A DNA stretch of 64,000 nt from positions 1 through 64,000 of the forward strand of contig RPFO01002258.1 in the NCBI GenBank assembly GCA_009746045.1, written 5' to 3'. Both the position numbers and the translations under genes were made by a program. The DNA is from Mesostigma viride (lineage: Eukaryota; Streptophyta; Mesostigmatophyceae; Mesostigmatales; Mesostigmataceae). Of this stretch, positions 1 through 11,600 are shown piece after piece. Position 1 is the stretch's first letter; every line of letters begins with the position of its first letter. The notes beneath the pieces were generated by a model. That model had not been told where the DNA came from and searched no databases. It saw only the letters and a list, made by a program, of their open reading frames with translations.

Positions 1-3000
1 GGGGGGGGTGCTGGCATGCATAAATACATGGGGGTGCTGGCATGCATAATAATAGGGGGGGTTGGCATGCATAAATACCGAGGGTGCTGGCATGCATAAT
101 ACCTAGGGGGGTTGCTGGCATGCATAATACCTAGGGGGGGTGCTGGCATGCATAAATACGAGGGGGGGGTGCTGGCATGCATAAATACCGAGGGGGGTGC
201 TGGCATGCATAAAACTAGGGGGGTGCTGGCATGCATAAAATAGGGGGGTGCTGGCATGCATAAATACCTAGGGGGGTGCTGGCATGCATAAATACCTAGG
301 GGGTGCTGGCATGCATAAATACCTAGGGGGGTGCTGGCATGCATAAATACCTAGGGGGGTGCTGGCATGCATAAATACCTAGGGGGGTGCTGGCATGCAT
401 AAATACCTAGGGGGGTGCTGGCATGCATAAATACCTAGGGGGGTGCTGGCATGCATAAATACCTAGGGGGGTGCTGGCATGCATAAATACCTAGGGGGGT
501 GCTGGCATGCATAAATACCTAGGGGGGTGCTGGCATGCATAAATACCTAGGGGGGTGCTGGCATGCATAAATACCTAGGGGGGGTGCTGGCATGCATAAA
601 TACCGGGGGGGTGCTGGCATGCATAAATACCTAGGGGGGGTGCTGGCATGCATAAATACCTAGGGTGCTGGCATGCATAAATACCGGGGGTGCTGGCATG
701 CATAAATACCTAGGGGGGTGCTGGCATGCATAAATACTGGTGCTGGCATGCATAAATACCTAGGGGGGGTGCTGGCATGCATAAATACCTAGGGGGGTGC
801 TGGCATGCATAAATACCGAGGGGGGGTGCTGGCATGCATAAATACCTAGGGGGGTGCTGGCATGCATAAATACCTAGGGGGGTGCTGGCATGCATAAATA
901 CCTAGGGGGGTGCTGGCATGCATAAATACCTAGGGGGGGTGCTGGCATGCATAAATACCGAGGGGGGGTGCTGGCATGCATAAATACCGAGGGGGGGTGC
1001 TGGCATGCATAAATACCGAGGGGGGGTGCTGGCATGCATAAATACCGAGGGGGGTGCTGGCATGCATAAATACCTAGGGGGGGTGCTGGCATGCATAAAT
1101 ACCTAGGGGGGTGCTGGCATGCATAAATACCTAGGGGGGGTGCTGGCATGCATAAATACCTAGGGGGGGTGCTGGCATGCATAAATACCTAGGGGGGGTG
1201 CTGGCATGCATAAATACCTAGGGGGGGTGCTGGCATGCATAAATACCTAGGGGGGGTGCTGGCATGCATAAATACCTAGGGGGGTGCTGGCATGCATAAA
1301 TACCTAGGGGGGGTGCTGGCATGCATAAATACCTAGAGGGGGTGCTGGCATGCATAAATACCTAGGGGGGGTGCTGGCATGCATAAATACCTAGGGGGGT
1401 GCTGGCATGCATAAATACCTAGGGGGGGTGCTGGCATGCATAAATACCTAGGGGGGGTGCTGGCAGCATAAATACGTCGGGGGGTGCTGGCATGCATAAA
1501 TACCTAGGGGGGGGGCTGGCATGCATAAATACCTAGGGGTGCTGGCATGCATAAATACCGGGGGGGTGCTGGCATGCATAAATACCTAGGGGGGGTGCTG
1601 GCATGCATAAATACCTAGAGGGGGTGCTGGCATGCATAAATACCGAGGGGGGGTGCTGGCATGCATAAATACCTAGGGGGGGGCTGGCATGCATAAATAC
1701 ATGGGGGGTGCTGGCATGCATAAATACCTAGGGGGGGTGCTGGCATGCATAAATACCTAGGGGGGGGGCTGGCATGCATAAATACCTAGGGGGGTGCTGG
1801 CATGCATAAATACCGAGGGGGGGTGCTGGCAGCATAAATACGTGGGGGGTGCTGGCATGCATAAATACCAGGGGGGGTGCTGGCATGCATAAATACCTAG
1901 GGGGGGTGCTGGCATGCATAAATACGGGGGTGCTGGCAGCATAAAATCGGGGGGGTGCTGGCATGCATAAATACCGAGGGGGGGTGCTGGCATGCATAAA
2001 TACCTAGGGGGGGTGCTGGCATGCATAAATAGGGGGTGCTGGCATGCATAAATACCTAGGGGGGGTGCTGGCATGCATAAATACCTAGGGGGGTGCTGGC
2101 ATGCATAAATACGTGGGGGGTGCTGGCATGCATAAATACCTAGGGGGGGGCTGGCATGCATAAATACCTAGGGGGTGCTGGCATGCATAAATACCGAGGG
2201 GGGGTGCTGGCATGCATAAATACCTAGGGGGGGTGCTGGCATGCATAAATACCTGGGGGTGCTGGCATGCATAAATACCTAGGGGGGGTGCTGGCATGCA
2301 TAAATACCTAGGGGGGGTGCTGGCATGCATAAATACCTAGGGGGGTGCTGGCATGCATAAATACCTAGGGGGGGTGCTGGCATGCATAAATACCGAGGGG
2401 GGTGCTGGCATGCATAAATACCGAGGGGGGGTGCTGGCATGCATAAATACCTAGGGGGGTGCTGGCATGCATAAATACCTAGGGGGGTGCTGGCATGCAT
2501 AAATACCTAGGGGGGTGCTGGCATGCATAAATACCTAGGGGGGTGCTGGCATGCATAAATACCTAGGGGGGGTGCTGGCATGCATAAATACCTAGGGGGG
2601 GTGCTGGCATGCATAAATACCTAGGGGGGTGCTGGCATGCATAAATACCTAGGGGGGTGCTGGCATGCATAAATACCTAGGGGGGGGTGCTGGCATGCAT
2701 AAATACCTAGGGGGTGCTGGCATGCATAAATACCTAGGGGGGGTGCTGGCATGCATAAATACCTAGGGGGGGTGCTGGCATGCATAAATACCTAGGGGGG
2801 GTGCTGGCATGCATAAATACCTAGGGGGGTGCTGGCATGCATAAATACGTCGGTGGGGTGCTGGCATGCATAAATACCTAGGGGGGGGGCTGGCATGCAT
2901 AAATACCTAGGGGGGTGCTGGCATGCATAAATACCTAGGGGGGGTGCTGGCATGCATAAATACCTAGGGGGGGTGCTGGCATGCATAAATACCTAGGGGG

Positions 3001-5250
3001 TGCTGGCATGCATAAATACCGAGGGGGGTGCTGGCATGCATAAATACCTAGGGGGGGTGCTGGCATGCATAAATACCGGGGGGGTGCTGGCATGCATAAA
3101 TACCTAGGGGGGGTGCTGGCATGCATAAATACCGAGGGGGGTGCTGGCATGCATAAATACCGAGGGGGGGATGCTGGCATGAATAAATACCTAGGGGGGG
3201 TGCTGGCATGCATAAATACCTAGGGGGGTGCTGGCATGCATAAATACCGAGGGGGGATGCTGGCATGAATAAATACCTAGGGGGGGTGCTGGCATGCATA
3301 AATACCTAGGGGGGGTGCTGGCATGCATAAATACCTAGGGGGGGTGCTGGCATGCATAAATACCTAGGGGGGTGCTGGCATGCATAAATACCTAGGGGGG
3401 GTGCTGGCATGCATAAATACCTAGGGGGGTGCTGGCATGCATAAATACCTAGGGGGGGTGCTGGCATGCATAAATACCTAGGGGGGGTGCTGGCATGCAT
3501 AAATACCTAGGGGGGGTGCTGGCATGCATAAATACCTAGAGGGGGTGCTGGCATGCATAAATACCTAGGGGGGGGTGCTGGCATGCATAAATACCTAGGG
3601 GGGGTGCTGGCATGCATAAATACCTAGGGGGGGTGCTGGCATGCATAAATACCTAGGGGGGGTGCTGGCAAGCATAAATACGTCGGGTGGGGTGCTGGCA
3701 TGCATAAATACCTAGGGGGGGGGGCTGGCATGCATAAATACCTAGAGGGGGTGCTGGCATGCATAAATACCGAGGGGGGGATGCTGGCATGCATAAATAC
3801 CTAGGGGGGGGTGCTGGCATGCATAAATACATGTGGGGGGTGCTGGCATGCATAAATACCTAGGGGGGGTGCTGGCATGCATAAATACCGAGGGGGGTGC
3901 TGGCATGCATAAATACCGAGGGGGGATGCTGGCATGAATAAATACCTAGGGGGGGTGCTGGCATGCATAAATACCTAGGGGGGGTGCTGGCATGCATAAA
4001 TACCTAGGGGGGGTGCTGGCATGCATAAATACCTAGGGGGGTGCTGGCATGCATAAATACCTAGGGGGGGTGCTGGCATGCATAAATACCTAGGGGGGTG
4101 CTGGCATGCATAAATACCTAGGGGGGGTGCTGGCATGCATAAATACCTAGGGGGGGTGCTGGCATGCATAAATACCTAGGGGGGGTGCTGGCATGCATAA
4201 ATACCTAGGGGGGGTGCTGGCATGCATAAATACCTAGAGGGGGTGCTGGCATGCATAAATACCGAGGGGGGGTGCTGGCATGCATAAATACCTAGGGGGG
4301 GTGCTGGCATGCATAAAAACATGTGGGGGGTGCTGGCATGCATAAATACGTCGGGTGGGGTGCTGGCATGCATAAATACCTAGGGGGGGGGCTGGCATGC
4401 ATAAATACCTAGAGGGGGTGCTGGCATGCATAAATACCGAGGGGGGGATGCTGGCATGCATAAATACCTAGGGGGGGTGCTGGCATGCATAAATACATGT
4501 GGGGGGTGCTGGCATGCATAAATACCTAGGGGGGGTGCTGGCATGCATAAATACCGAGGGGGGGTGCTGGCATGCATAAATACCGAGGGGGGGATGCTGG
4601 CATGAATAAATACCTAGGGGGGGTGCTGGCATGCATAAATACCTAGGGGGGGTGCTGGCATGCATAAATACCTAGGGGGGGTGCTGGCATGCATAAATAC
4701 CTAGGGGGGTGCTGGCATGCATAAATACCTAGGGGGGGTGCTGGCATGCATAAATACCTAGGGGGGTGCTGGCATGCATAAATACCTAGGGGGGGTGCTG
4801 GCATGCATAAATACCTAGGGGGGGTGCTGGCATGCATAAATACCTATGGGGGGGTGCTGGCATGCATAAATACCTAGGGGGGGTGCTGGCATGCATAAAT
4901 ACCTAGGGGGGGCTGGCATGCATAAATACCTAGGGGGGTGCTGGCAAGCATAAATACGTCGGGGGGGTGCTGGCATGCATAAATACCTAGGGGGGTGCTG
5001 GCATGCATAAATACCGAGGGGGGGTGCTGGCATGCATAAATACCTAGGGGGGGGGCTGGCATGCATAAATACATGTGGGGGGTGCTGGCATGCATAAATA
5101 CCTAGGGGGGGTGCTGGCATGCATAAATACCTAGAGGGGGTGCTGGCATGCATAAATACCTAGGGGGGGTGCTGGCATGCATAAATACCTAGGGGGGGTG
5201 CTGGCATGCATAAATACCTAGGGGGGTGCTGGCATGCATAAATACATGTG
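1..5250. repeat. Satellite A, 28-30 bp tandem monomer
   Basis: About 180 head-to-tail copies of a unit containing TGCTGGCATGCATAAATAC then CTAGG and a G run. The length varies mainly because the G run is 5 to 9 long. Each unit carries the short palindromes GCATGC, ATGCAT and usually CCTAGG. Variants have CCGAGG, ACATGTGG or GTCGG in place of CCTAGG. The array is already under way at base 1, so its left end lies outside the window. The minus strand is open in several frames, giving Cys/His/Pro-rich repeat peptides, but with no sign of coding constraint. Confidence 0.97.
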
Positions 5251-5527
5251 GTGTGGTGCTGGCATGCATGGATGGGTGTAGTGGGGTGCTGGCATGCGTG
5301 GATGGGTGTCATGGGGTGCTGGCATGCATGGATGGGTGTCATGGGGTGCTGGCATGCATGGATGGGTGTCATGGGGTGCTGGCATGCATGGATGGGTGTC
5401 ATGGGGTGCTGGCATGCATGGATGGATGTCATGGGGTGCTGGCATGCATGGATGGGTGTCATGGGGTGCTGGCATGCGTGGATGGGTGTCATGGGGTGCT
5501 GGCATGCATGGATGGGTGTAGTGGGGT
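5251..5527. repeat. 30-bp derivative of satellite A
   Basis: About nine copies of a strict 30-bp unit that keeps the TGCTGGCATGC core of satellite A but replaces ATAAATACC with a GGATGGGTGTCATGG segment. It directly continues the satellite A array, so it looks like a locally amplified variant at the array edge. Two copies have GCGTGG for GCATGG, and the first and last copies end in GTAGTGG. Confidence 0.95.
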
Positions 5528-6585
5528 GAACCATGAAAAAAAGCACGCAACACACCACGCGTCGTACCTTTTTATAGATGTTTCTTTTTTTTTTATGGGG
5601 CCGGCCGGGGGCGGCGGTGGCGGCAAAACTGAAGCTAGTGACACCGCGCAGATGACGCCGTGAACATGTCGCGTTGTACCGTAGAAGATACGAACAAAAA
5701 ACAAAACACGAAAAAAGAGAGGCGGACCGCATATGACAGGGACAAAAAAAAGTCAGACACACAGCCTGTGATATCTGGCATGCATAAATACATGTGGTGT
5801 GGTGCCGGCATGCATAAATACATGTGCCAGCAAACCTGAGCTGCAAGGGAGCGAGAAAACCAAGAAAAAAAGCACGCAACACACCACGCGTCGTACCTTT
5901 TATAGATCGATGTTTCTTTTTTTTAATGGGGGCGGCCGGGGGCGGCGGTGGCGGCAAAAATGAAGCTAGTGACACCGCGCAGATGACGCCGTGAACATGT
6001 CGCGTTGTACCGTAGAAGATACGAACAAAAAACAAAACACGAAAAAAGAGAGGCGGACCGCATGTGACAGGGAAGAAAAAAAGTCAGACACACAGCCTGT
6101 GTTATCTGGCATGCATAAATACATGTGGTGTGGTGCCGGCATGCAAAAATACATGTGCCAGCAAACCTGAGCTGCAAGGGAGCGAGAAAACCAAGAAAAA
6201 AAGCACGCAACACACCACGCTTTGTACCTTTTATAGATAGATGTTTCTTTTTTTTAATGGGGCCGGCCGGGGGCGGCGGTGGCGGCAAAAATGAAGCTAG
6301 TGACACCGCGCAGATGACGCCGTGAACATGTCGCGTTGTACCGTAGAAGATACGAACAAAAAACAAAACACGAAAAAAGAGAGGCGGACCGCATATGACA
6401 GGGAAGAAAAAAAGTCAGACACACAGCCTGTGTTATCTGGCATGCATAAATACATGTGCCAGCAAACCTGAGCTGCAAGGGAGCGAGAAAACCAAGAAAA
6501 AAAGCACGCAACACACCACGCGTCGTACCTTTTTATAGATGTTTCTTATTTTTTATCCTTGTCCTTCGGGGGCAGCGGTGGCGGC
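5528..6585. repeat. ~330-bp tandem repeat, three full copies plus a partial one
   Basis: The marker AAGCACGCAACACACCACG recurs at about 5541, 5870, 6201 and 6502 (spacings 329, 331 and 301). Each unit holds a T-tract, a GGCGGCGGTGGCGG block, an A-rich segment and, near its end, one or two satellite-A-like cores (GGCATGCATAAATACATG). The third unit is shorter because it has one A-like core instead of two. The fourth copy fades out near 6585. No coding function is apparent. Confidence 0.93.
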
Positions 6586-6999
6586 AAAAAGAAAACTGAT
6601 AGCAAACGAGAACCCTGCAACCAAACGAGAACCACCAAAAAAACCCATTCATTTCCCCGTCAGCGACCGGCACCACGACACCAAAAAAGCGACAAAATTA
6701 TCTGGCCGATTACGCCAATCATAAAACCACTATCTGTCAAAAGCATCCATGTACATCCACCGCCATTGCTCACCTCTTTCTTAACCGTGTGTGTCGACAA
6801 TGGCGTTGCTCAGTTGAATATGGCTGTCGGGTTGCTAATATCGTTGTCACTTTCGGCCGATGTCGCGAATACCCGCCGTTGATGCTCGGGTGCAAGGTGC
6901 ATCCACGGTGTCGGTCTTCCAGGGAGGCTGGAAAGCGCCAACGCAGCACCAGCAAATTCAAATTCCCTGGTGCTGGTATGCCGACGCGCAAATGGAATG
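6586..6999. other. Unique intergenic DNA, no gene recognised
   Basis: Non-repetitive sequence with short overlapping open frames on both strands. None has a recognisable domain or a convincing start or splice context. Confidence 0.5.
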
Positions 7000-7200
7000 G
7001 CGCGGCGCCTAAAAGGCGCCGCGCGCGGGAAAAAAATTGACGCGCCAAACGATATGGCGCGGCGCCGGGACGGCGCCGCGCTGAAAAATACTTGCAGTCG
7101 CAACTGTGACGTGGCGCTGCAGACCACACGGTAGGGAATTCGCAGCGCCATATATGGCGCCACGCCGACTCCTGACGCCGTGTGGCGCCACATGGACGCG
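7000..7200. repeat. Cluster of GC-rich inverted repeats (GGCGCC hairpins)
   Basis: Two perfect 10-bp stem-loops share the same arms, GCGCGGCGCC and GGCGCCGCGC: 7000-7009/7015-7024 (loop TAAAA) and 7057-7066/7072-7081 (loop GGGAC). A third pair, GGCGCTGC/GCAGCGCC, lies at 7113-7120/7142-7149. More GGCGCC cores follow near 7156 and 7186. This could be a foldback element, a small-RNA precursor or promoter-proximal structure; the sequence does not decide. Confidence 0.75.
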
Positions 7201-7304
7201 GCGCTGCACACAGCTCGAGCCCATTTTTTCACATTCCTGCTACCTGATTGGACGCCTGGCGGAGGAAGCTTTTCACGGCGCGACGCCGAGGGGCTTCAAA
7301 AACG

Positions 7305-7312
7305 TATATAAG
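7305..7312 (+). promoter_or_regulatory. TATA-box-like sequence
   Basis: TATATAAG lies about 100 bp downstream of the GC hairpin cluster, and the next 150 bp end in a tRNA-like T-arm and a T run. It fits a Pol II TATA box but no transcript can be assigned. Proposed from sequence only. Confidence 0.3.
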
Positions 7313-7448
7313 CAGGCAAAATTTCTCCGAAATTTAATGAACGAGCGCGACGCGGAGACCATGCTAGTGTGCGGAACTGGTGAACCACACCGGTACGGGA
7401 CAGATTCTTGGCTGATCCTCGTAGTACCTCGTGAACACGTCTAGTAGG

Positions 7449-7482
7449 CCCGGGTTCAACTCCCGTCGTAACATTTTTTTTT
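7449..7482 (+). other. tRNA-like T-arm (B box) followed by a T run
   Basis: GGGTTCAACTCCC has the form of a tRNA T-arm or Pol III B box, and about 10 bases later comes a run of nine Ts like a Pol III terminator. No cloverleaf with a matching 5' acceptor strand was found in the preceding 75 bases. It may be a tRNA relic or a tRNA-derived SINE tail rather than a functional tRNA. Confidence 0.3.
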
Positions 7483-8016
7483 GGGTTGGTGTGGCAAGCC
7501 TATAAAGCAATCCGCAAACCACTACACGGCTGGTAAGATTTAATATAATAAGCAACCTAATAGCTATATCAAAAATGTTTATGGGCATGGAAATTTTTAA
7601 TATGTTGATATTAGACTGCAATGAAACGAATATGCAACCTGCCCCCCTATGTTTAATACAATTATTATTATTATTTGTGGCATGAATATAATAATTGTGT
7701 GAAATACAATGCTATGTGCAATATATTGCTGGTATGCCATGCAATTGTAACCAACAGGTGCAAGACCAAAAGGCGTCTTCAGGGCCCACCTGCTGCGAAC
7801 AAGAGCTATGGCGGCAAGAGGTGCGTGCAGGGTTACGGATTTACGGGGTTGTTGACCACCAAATTTGTTGTTACGTGTGTTATGGAAACATTTCAGTCGA
7901 ATTTCTGGGTTCCAACGGTCGTTAAGGTTATAAAAAGTGCGTTGGGATTCGGAAATTCACATCCTGGCGTGTAAAAAATGCAGGTGTTGGCGAGTTTTCG
8001 GCCCGCTTTCAGGGGT
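7483..8016. other. AT-rich intergenic or 5' region, no gene recognised
   Basis: Contains an (ATT)n stretch near 7663 and a degenerate palindrome (CCAACGGTCGTT) near 7912 that anticipates the 62-bp array. Open frames of 76 to 99 codons occur but show no domain. An upstream exon of the gene at 8660 could lie here. Confidence 0.4.
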
Positions 8017-8589
8017 CCAACGGCCGTTGGGTGTCTAAAATGCATGCGTTAGCGTGTTTCCGGCCCGCTTTCAGGGGCCCAACGGCCGTTGGACGTCGAA
8101 AATGCATGTGTTGGCGTGTTTTCGGCCCGCTTTCAGGGGTCCAACGGCCGTTGGGTGTCGAAAATGCATGTAAAGGGCGTGTTTCAGGCCCACTTTCAGG
8201 GGTCCAACGGCCGTTGGGTGTAGAAAATGCATGTGTTGGCGTGTTTTCGGCCCGCTTTCAGGGGTCCAACGGCCGTTGGGTGTCGAAAATGCATGTGTTG
8301 GCGTGTTTCAGGCGTACTTTCAGGGGTCCAACGGCCGTTGGGTGTCGAAAATGCATGTGTTGGCGTGTTTCAGGCCCACTTTCAGGGGTCCAACGGCCGT
8401 TGGGTGTCGAAAATGCATGTGTTGGCGTGTTTTCGGCCCGCTTTCAGGGGTCCAACGGCCGTTGGGTGTCGAAAATGCATGTGTTGGCGTGTTTCAGGCC
8501 CACTTTCGGGGGTCCAACGGCCGTTGGGTGTCGAAAATGCATGTGTTGGCGTGTTTCAGGCGTACTTTCAGGGGTCCAACGGCCGTTGG
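8017..8589. repeat. 62-bp tandem array centred on CCAACGGCCGTTGG
   Basis: Ten perfect copies of the 14-bp palindrome start at 8017, 8079, 8141, 8204, 8266, 8328, 8390, 8452, 8514 and 8576, spaced 62 bp with one 63. The spacer reads GTGTCGAAAATGCATG, then TTGGCGTGTTT and a CTTTCAGGGGT block. All three plus frames are open across it because the unit lacks stops, so the apparent 197-codon frame is not a gene. It ends about 70 bp before the first coding exon at 8660. Confidence 0.95.
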
Positions 8590-8659
8590 GACCTACAAAT
8601 TGGGTAATTGTTGGAAAGCAATAATTTGATAAAAAGTCAAAACTTCGTCTGGATTCTGT

Positions 8660-11600
8660 ATGCGCGCGGATGCAGGTGAAGCGCACAACAAAGACCTAAG
8701 TCTCAAGTACGTCGAGATCAAGGGCAACCAACTTGCCCTCGACATGGCCAGCGCAATGGAATACTTGCTGAAGGACAACAATCACAAGACTGAAAACACG
8801 AAAACTGCAGTAGGCTTGAGGGCGCTTGAGCGGCTGCCAGGTGCGGTTGTGAAGGTTATGGGGAAACAGTACCGCCCTGCGCTGAAAAGAAAGGCGTCGG
8901 AGTCCTTCGCTCAGGAGGTTGTCGCTAATATCGTGCAAGGTTTCCAGGAATTGGGCAAGTCGGATGAGCACAGGAACGCGAAGTGCGCTGTGCTGTCAAT
9001 GTGCTTGGGAAAGGACGGCATGAACAATCAAGGGCATTGCACTCTCGCGCGGCTGCTTCACGTCACGCCCAAGGATATCCAGACCGCAAGGGGAATGAGG
9101 ATGGGGGGCGACCTTCCCGCCCTGAAGGCGCCCCCTCGTGCTTTACGGTCGGACAAGTTTCCGGAGGAGGTCAAAGACATCGTCGGGAGTTACTGGTTGT
9201 CAGACCTAAACACGAGGGCGTCTCCCAACCATAAGGACGTGGTCAATGAGTTCGAAAGGAAGGGAAACGCCAGGATCCTCATTTCCTCCCAGGGCGGAAG
9301 GTACTATTTGGACTCGCTTGAAACGATTTACAAGCGGTTCTGTTCTGACGCGTCGCCGTACAAGGGAGGTATCGTGACGACTGCGGACGGGACAAGGTAC
9401 AAGGTGGGGTACACGAAGTTCGTGGAGTTCATGCCCAAGTGCGTAAAGGGCGTGTGGAAGGACCGGGACTTGTGCGCATGCGAAAAGCACGTCGTCTTCG
9501 AGTCTCTGCTCTCTGCCTTCGCCAAAGGCGTCAAGGAGTTGAAGAGCACGCTGGAGATCGAGGAGAGGGAGGGTATCCCTTCCGTGCCTGACAATGCCCA
9601 TGATTTCGTTCGACGTTTCACCTGCCACAGGGCTGAGAGGGGGGAGGGGGGGCAAGGAGGGGGGAGGACGGGCGGCCCGTTCGTTAACGTCCCAATGAAC
9701 TGCTTGGAAGGGACGTGCAACGAGTGTGGGATTTCCGAGTTCATCGTGACGGACCAGATGAAGGGGTGGACAAAGAAGTACACGTGGTTCGACTTCATAA
9801 AGGAGGGCACAGCGCCCCGTGGGACGGTAAGCATGTATATTTGCATCGTTGAATATATATATGTAGACTTTCATACTTCCAACGGCCGTTGGCGTTGGGA
9901 AATTCCCAGCTGCTGACTTCCATTCTTCGGTCAATCCATGGTGCGCGGGCATGTATATTTGCATCGTTGAATATATATATGTAGACTTTCATACTTCCAA
10001 CGGCCGTTGGCGTTGGGAAATTCCCAGCTGCTGACTTCCATTCTTCGGTCAATCCATGGTGCGCGGGTGTGTTGTGTTGCAGGAGGAGGATGTGGCGCCG
10101 CAAATGAACCTGCAGCAAAAACTCATCAAGTCAACCCTCTCGGAGCTCCATGAACTCATTACGGCGCGCTTCCCGGAATTCGCCATTCACGTCCATACAT
10201 GGGCCTGGCAGCACCACGCTTACAAGGAGTGCATTGACGTGATGCCGCTGGGAACGGTGGTGGTCCTGATGGACTACTCGGAGAACTATTCGGACCACCT
10301 GCAGAAACAGTTGCAGGCGCAGTACTGGTACCCAAGTAGTTACGTCCTGATGCCGGTGATCGTGATGTACCGTGATCCCGTATCGCTGGAAATCAAAAGG
10401 GTGAAGCACGATTACATGGGGAAGGACGTACCGAGGAATGCCCAGACCCTGGAGTTCGTGATGAAGAATACCCTTAACGTGCTGAGGGAGGAGGGGGTGG
10501 AGGTGAGGAACTGGATCAGTTGGTCCGACAACTGTAAGGAGCAGTTCCAATCCCGGTATGTGTTGGCGATGGCTGCGGACCTGCTCGAGGCCGACCCCGA
10601 CTTGGAATCATTGGAGTGGAACTACTCGTGTGCAGGACATGGGAAGGGGGAGTCGGACGGGGAGGGGGGGACGGTCAAAAGCATCCTCAAAAGAGCGCAG
10701 ATGCAGGAGGACAATCGGAACCTGAATACGGTGGAGGCACTGGTGGCCTACCTGAACCGGGATTGGAGAACCGGCAAAGACTCGAGTCGACCATCGGCAC
10801 AATCGGACGTGGTTCGACGGGCATTTCTTCTCGATAACGTAAGTAAAGACAGTTGCTTTCTGGTGGTCAAGTGCAGTTCTATAATTTGTCTCTGGTTACA
10901 CTTTACAGAGGACAGCTTCCTTGATGCAGTTTGAAGTTTCATAAGGCCAACGGCCGTTGGAGCTGGAAAATCGTATAATTGTTGAGTGCCAACGGCCGTT
11001 GGAGTTGAGAAATGTACTTATATAAAGTTTCCAAGGGCCAACGGCCGTTGGAGTTGGGAAATCTTATAATTGTTGAGTGCCAACGGCCGTTGGAGTTGGG
11101 AAATGTGCTGTGATGTTGTTTCATGGAATTACAATTGCAGATTCTCACGTCCGGTAAGGAGCGAGGCCCGATCCGAGATATCTCCACGGCACACCAGTGG
11201 CGACTGGACAAAAAGGGCGAGCGGGTCGAGGTGGTAAAGCTCAGGCGTTTTTCATGCTTCAGTTGTGCGGAGTGCCGAGAGGGCAAGTGGACGACATGCC
11301 CAAACGATTGGAGCAGCTCGTCGTGGACTGTAAAACTCCAGGCGAGTAAGTCGCGGAACCCCACGCGATATCCGGGAACCCGCCTGAACCACGTTCAAAC
11401 GGCAAGAAACGAGTTGGGGCGTGGTTTGCAGGAGGGGGAGGCCGTCGCAGTCGCATCTGAGAGGGGGCACAAGGACCATGTGCCCGACCACCCGTACTGG
11501 TTGGCGAAAGTTGTTCGAGTCGCCCACCAACTCGACAAGGATGAGTGTTTAAACAAACATACAGGGGGGGGGGCGAGGTTTTTAAGAAAGGCAACTGGGT

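Noticed and set aside
710-5153. Minus-strand frames giving Cys-Gln-His-Pro-Pro repeat peptides in satellite A
   Set aside because: Same artefact as in satellite B: a short stop-poor unit, with frames beginning and ending wherever the G run changes length.
1-5250. CRISPR-like regular spacing of short repeats
   Set aside because: There are no unique spacers; the unit is contiguous satellite, and the context is eukaryotic.
8031-8629. Open frames of 126-197 codons across the 62-bp array
   Set aside because: All three plus frames are open because the repeat lacks stops. The peptides are just translated palindrome and spacer.
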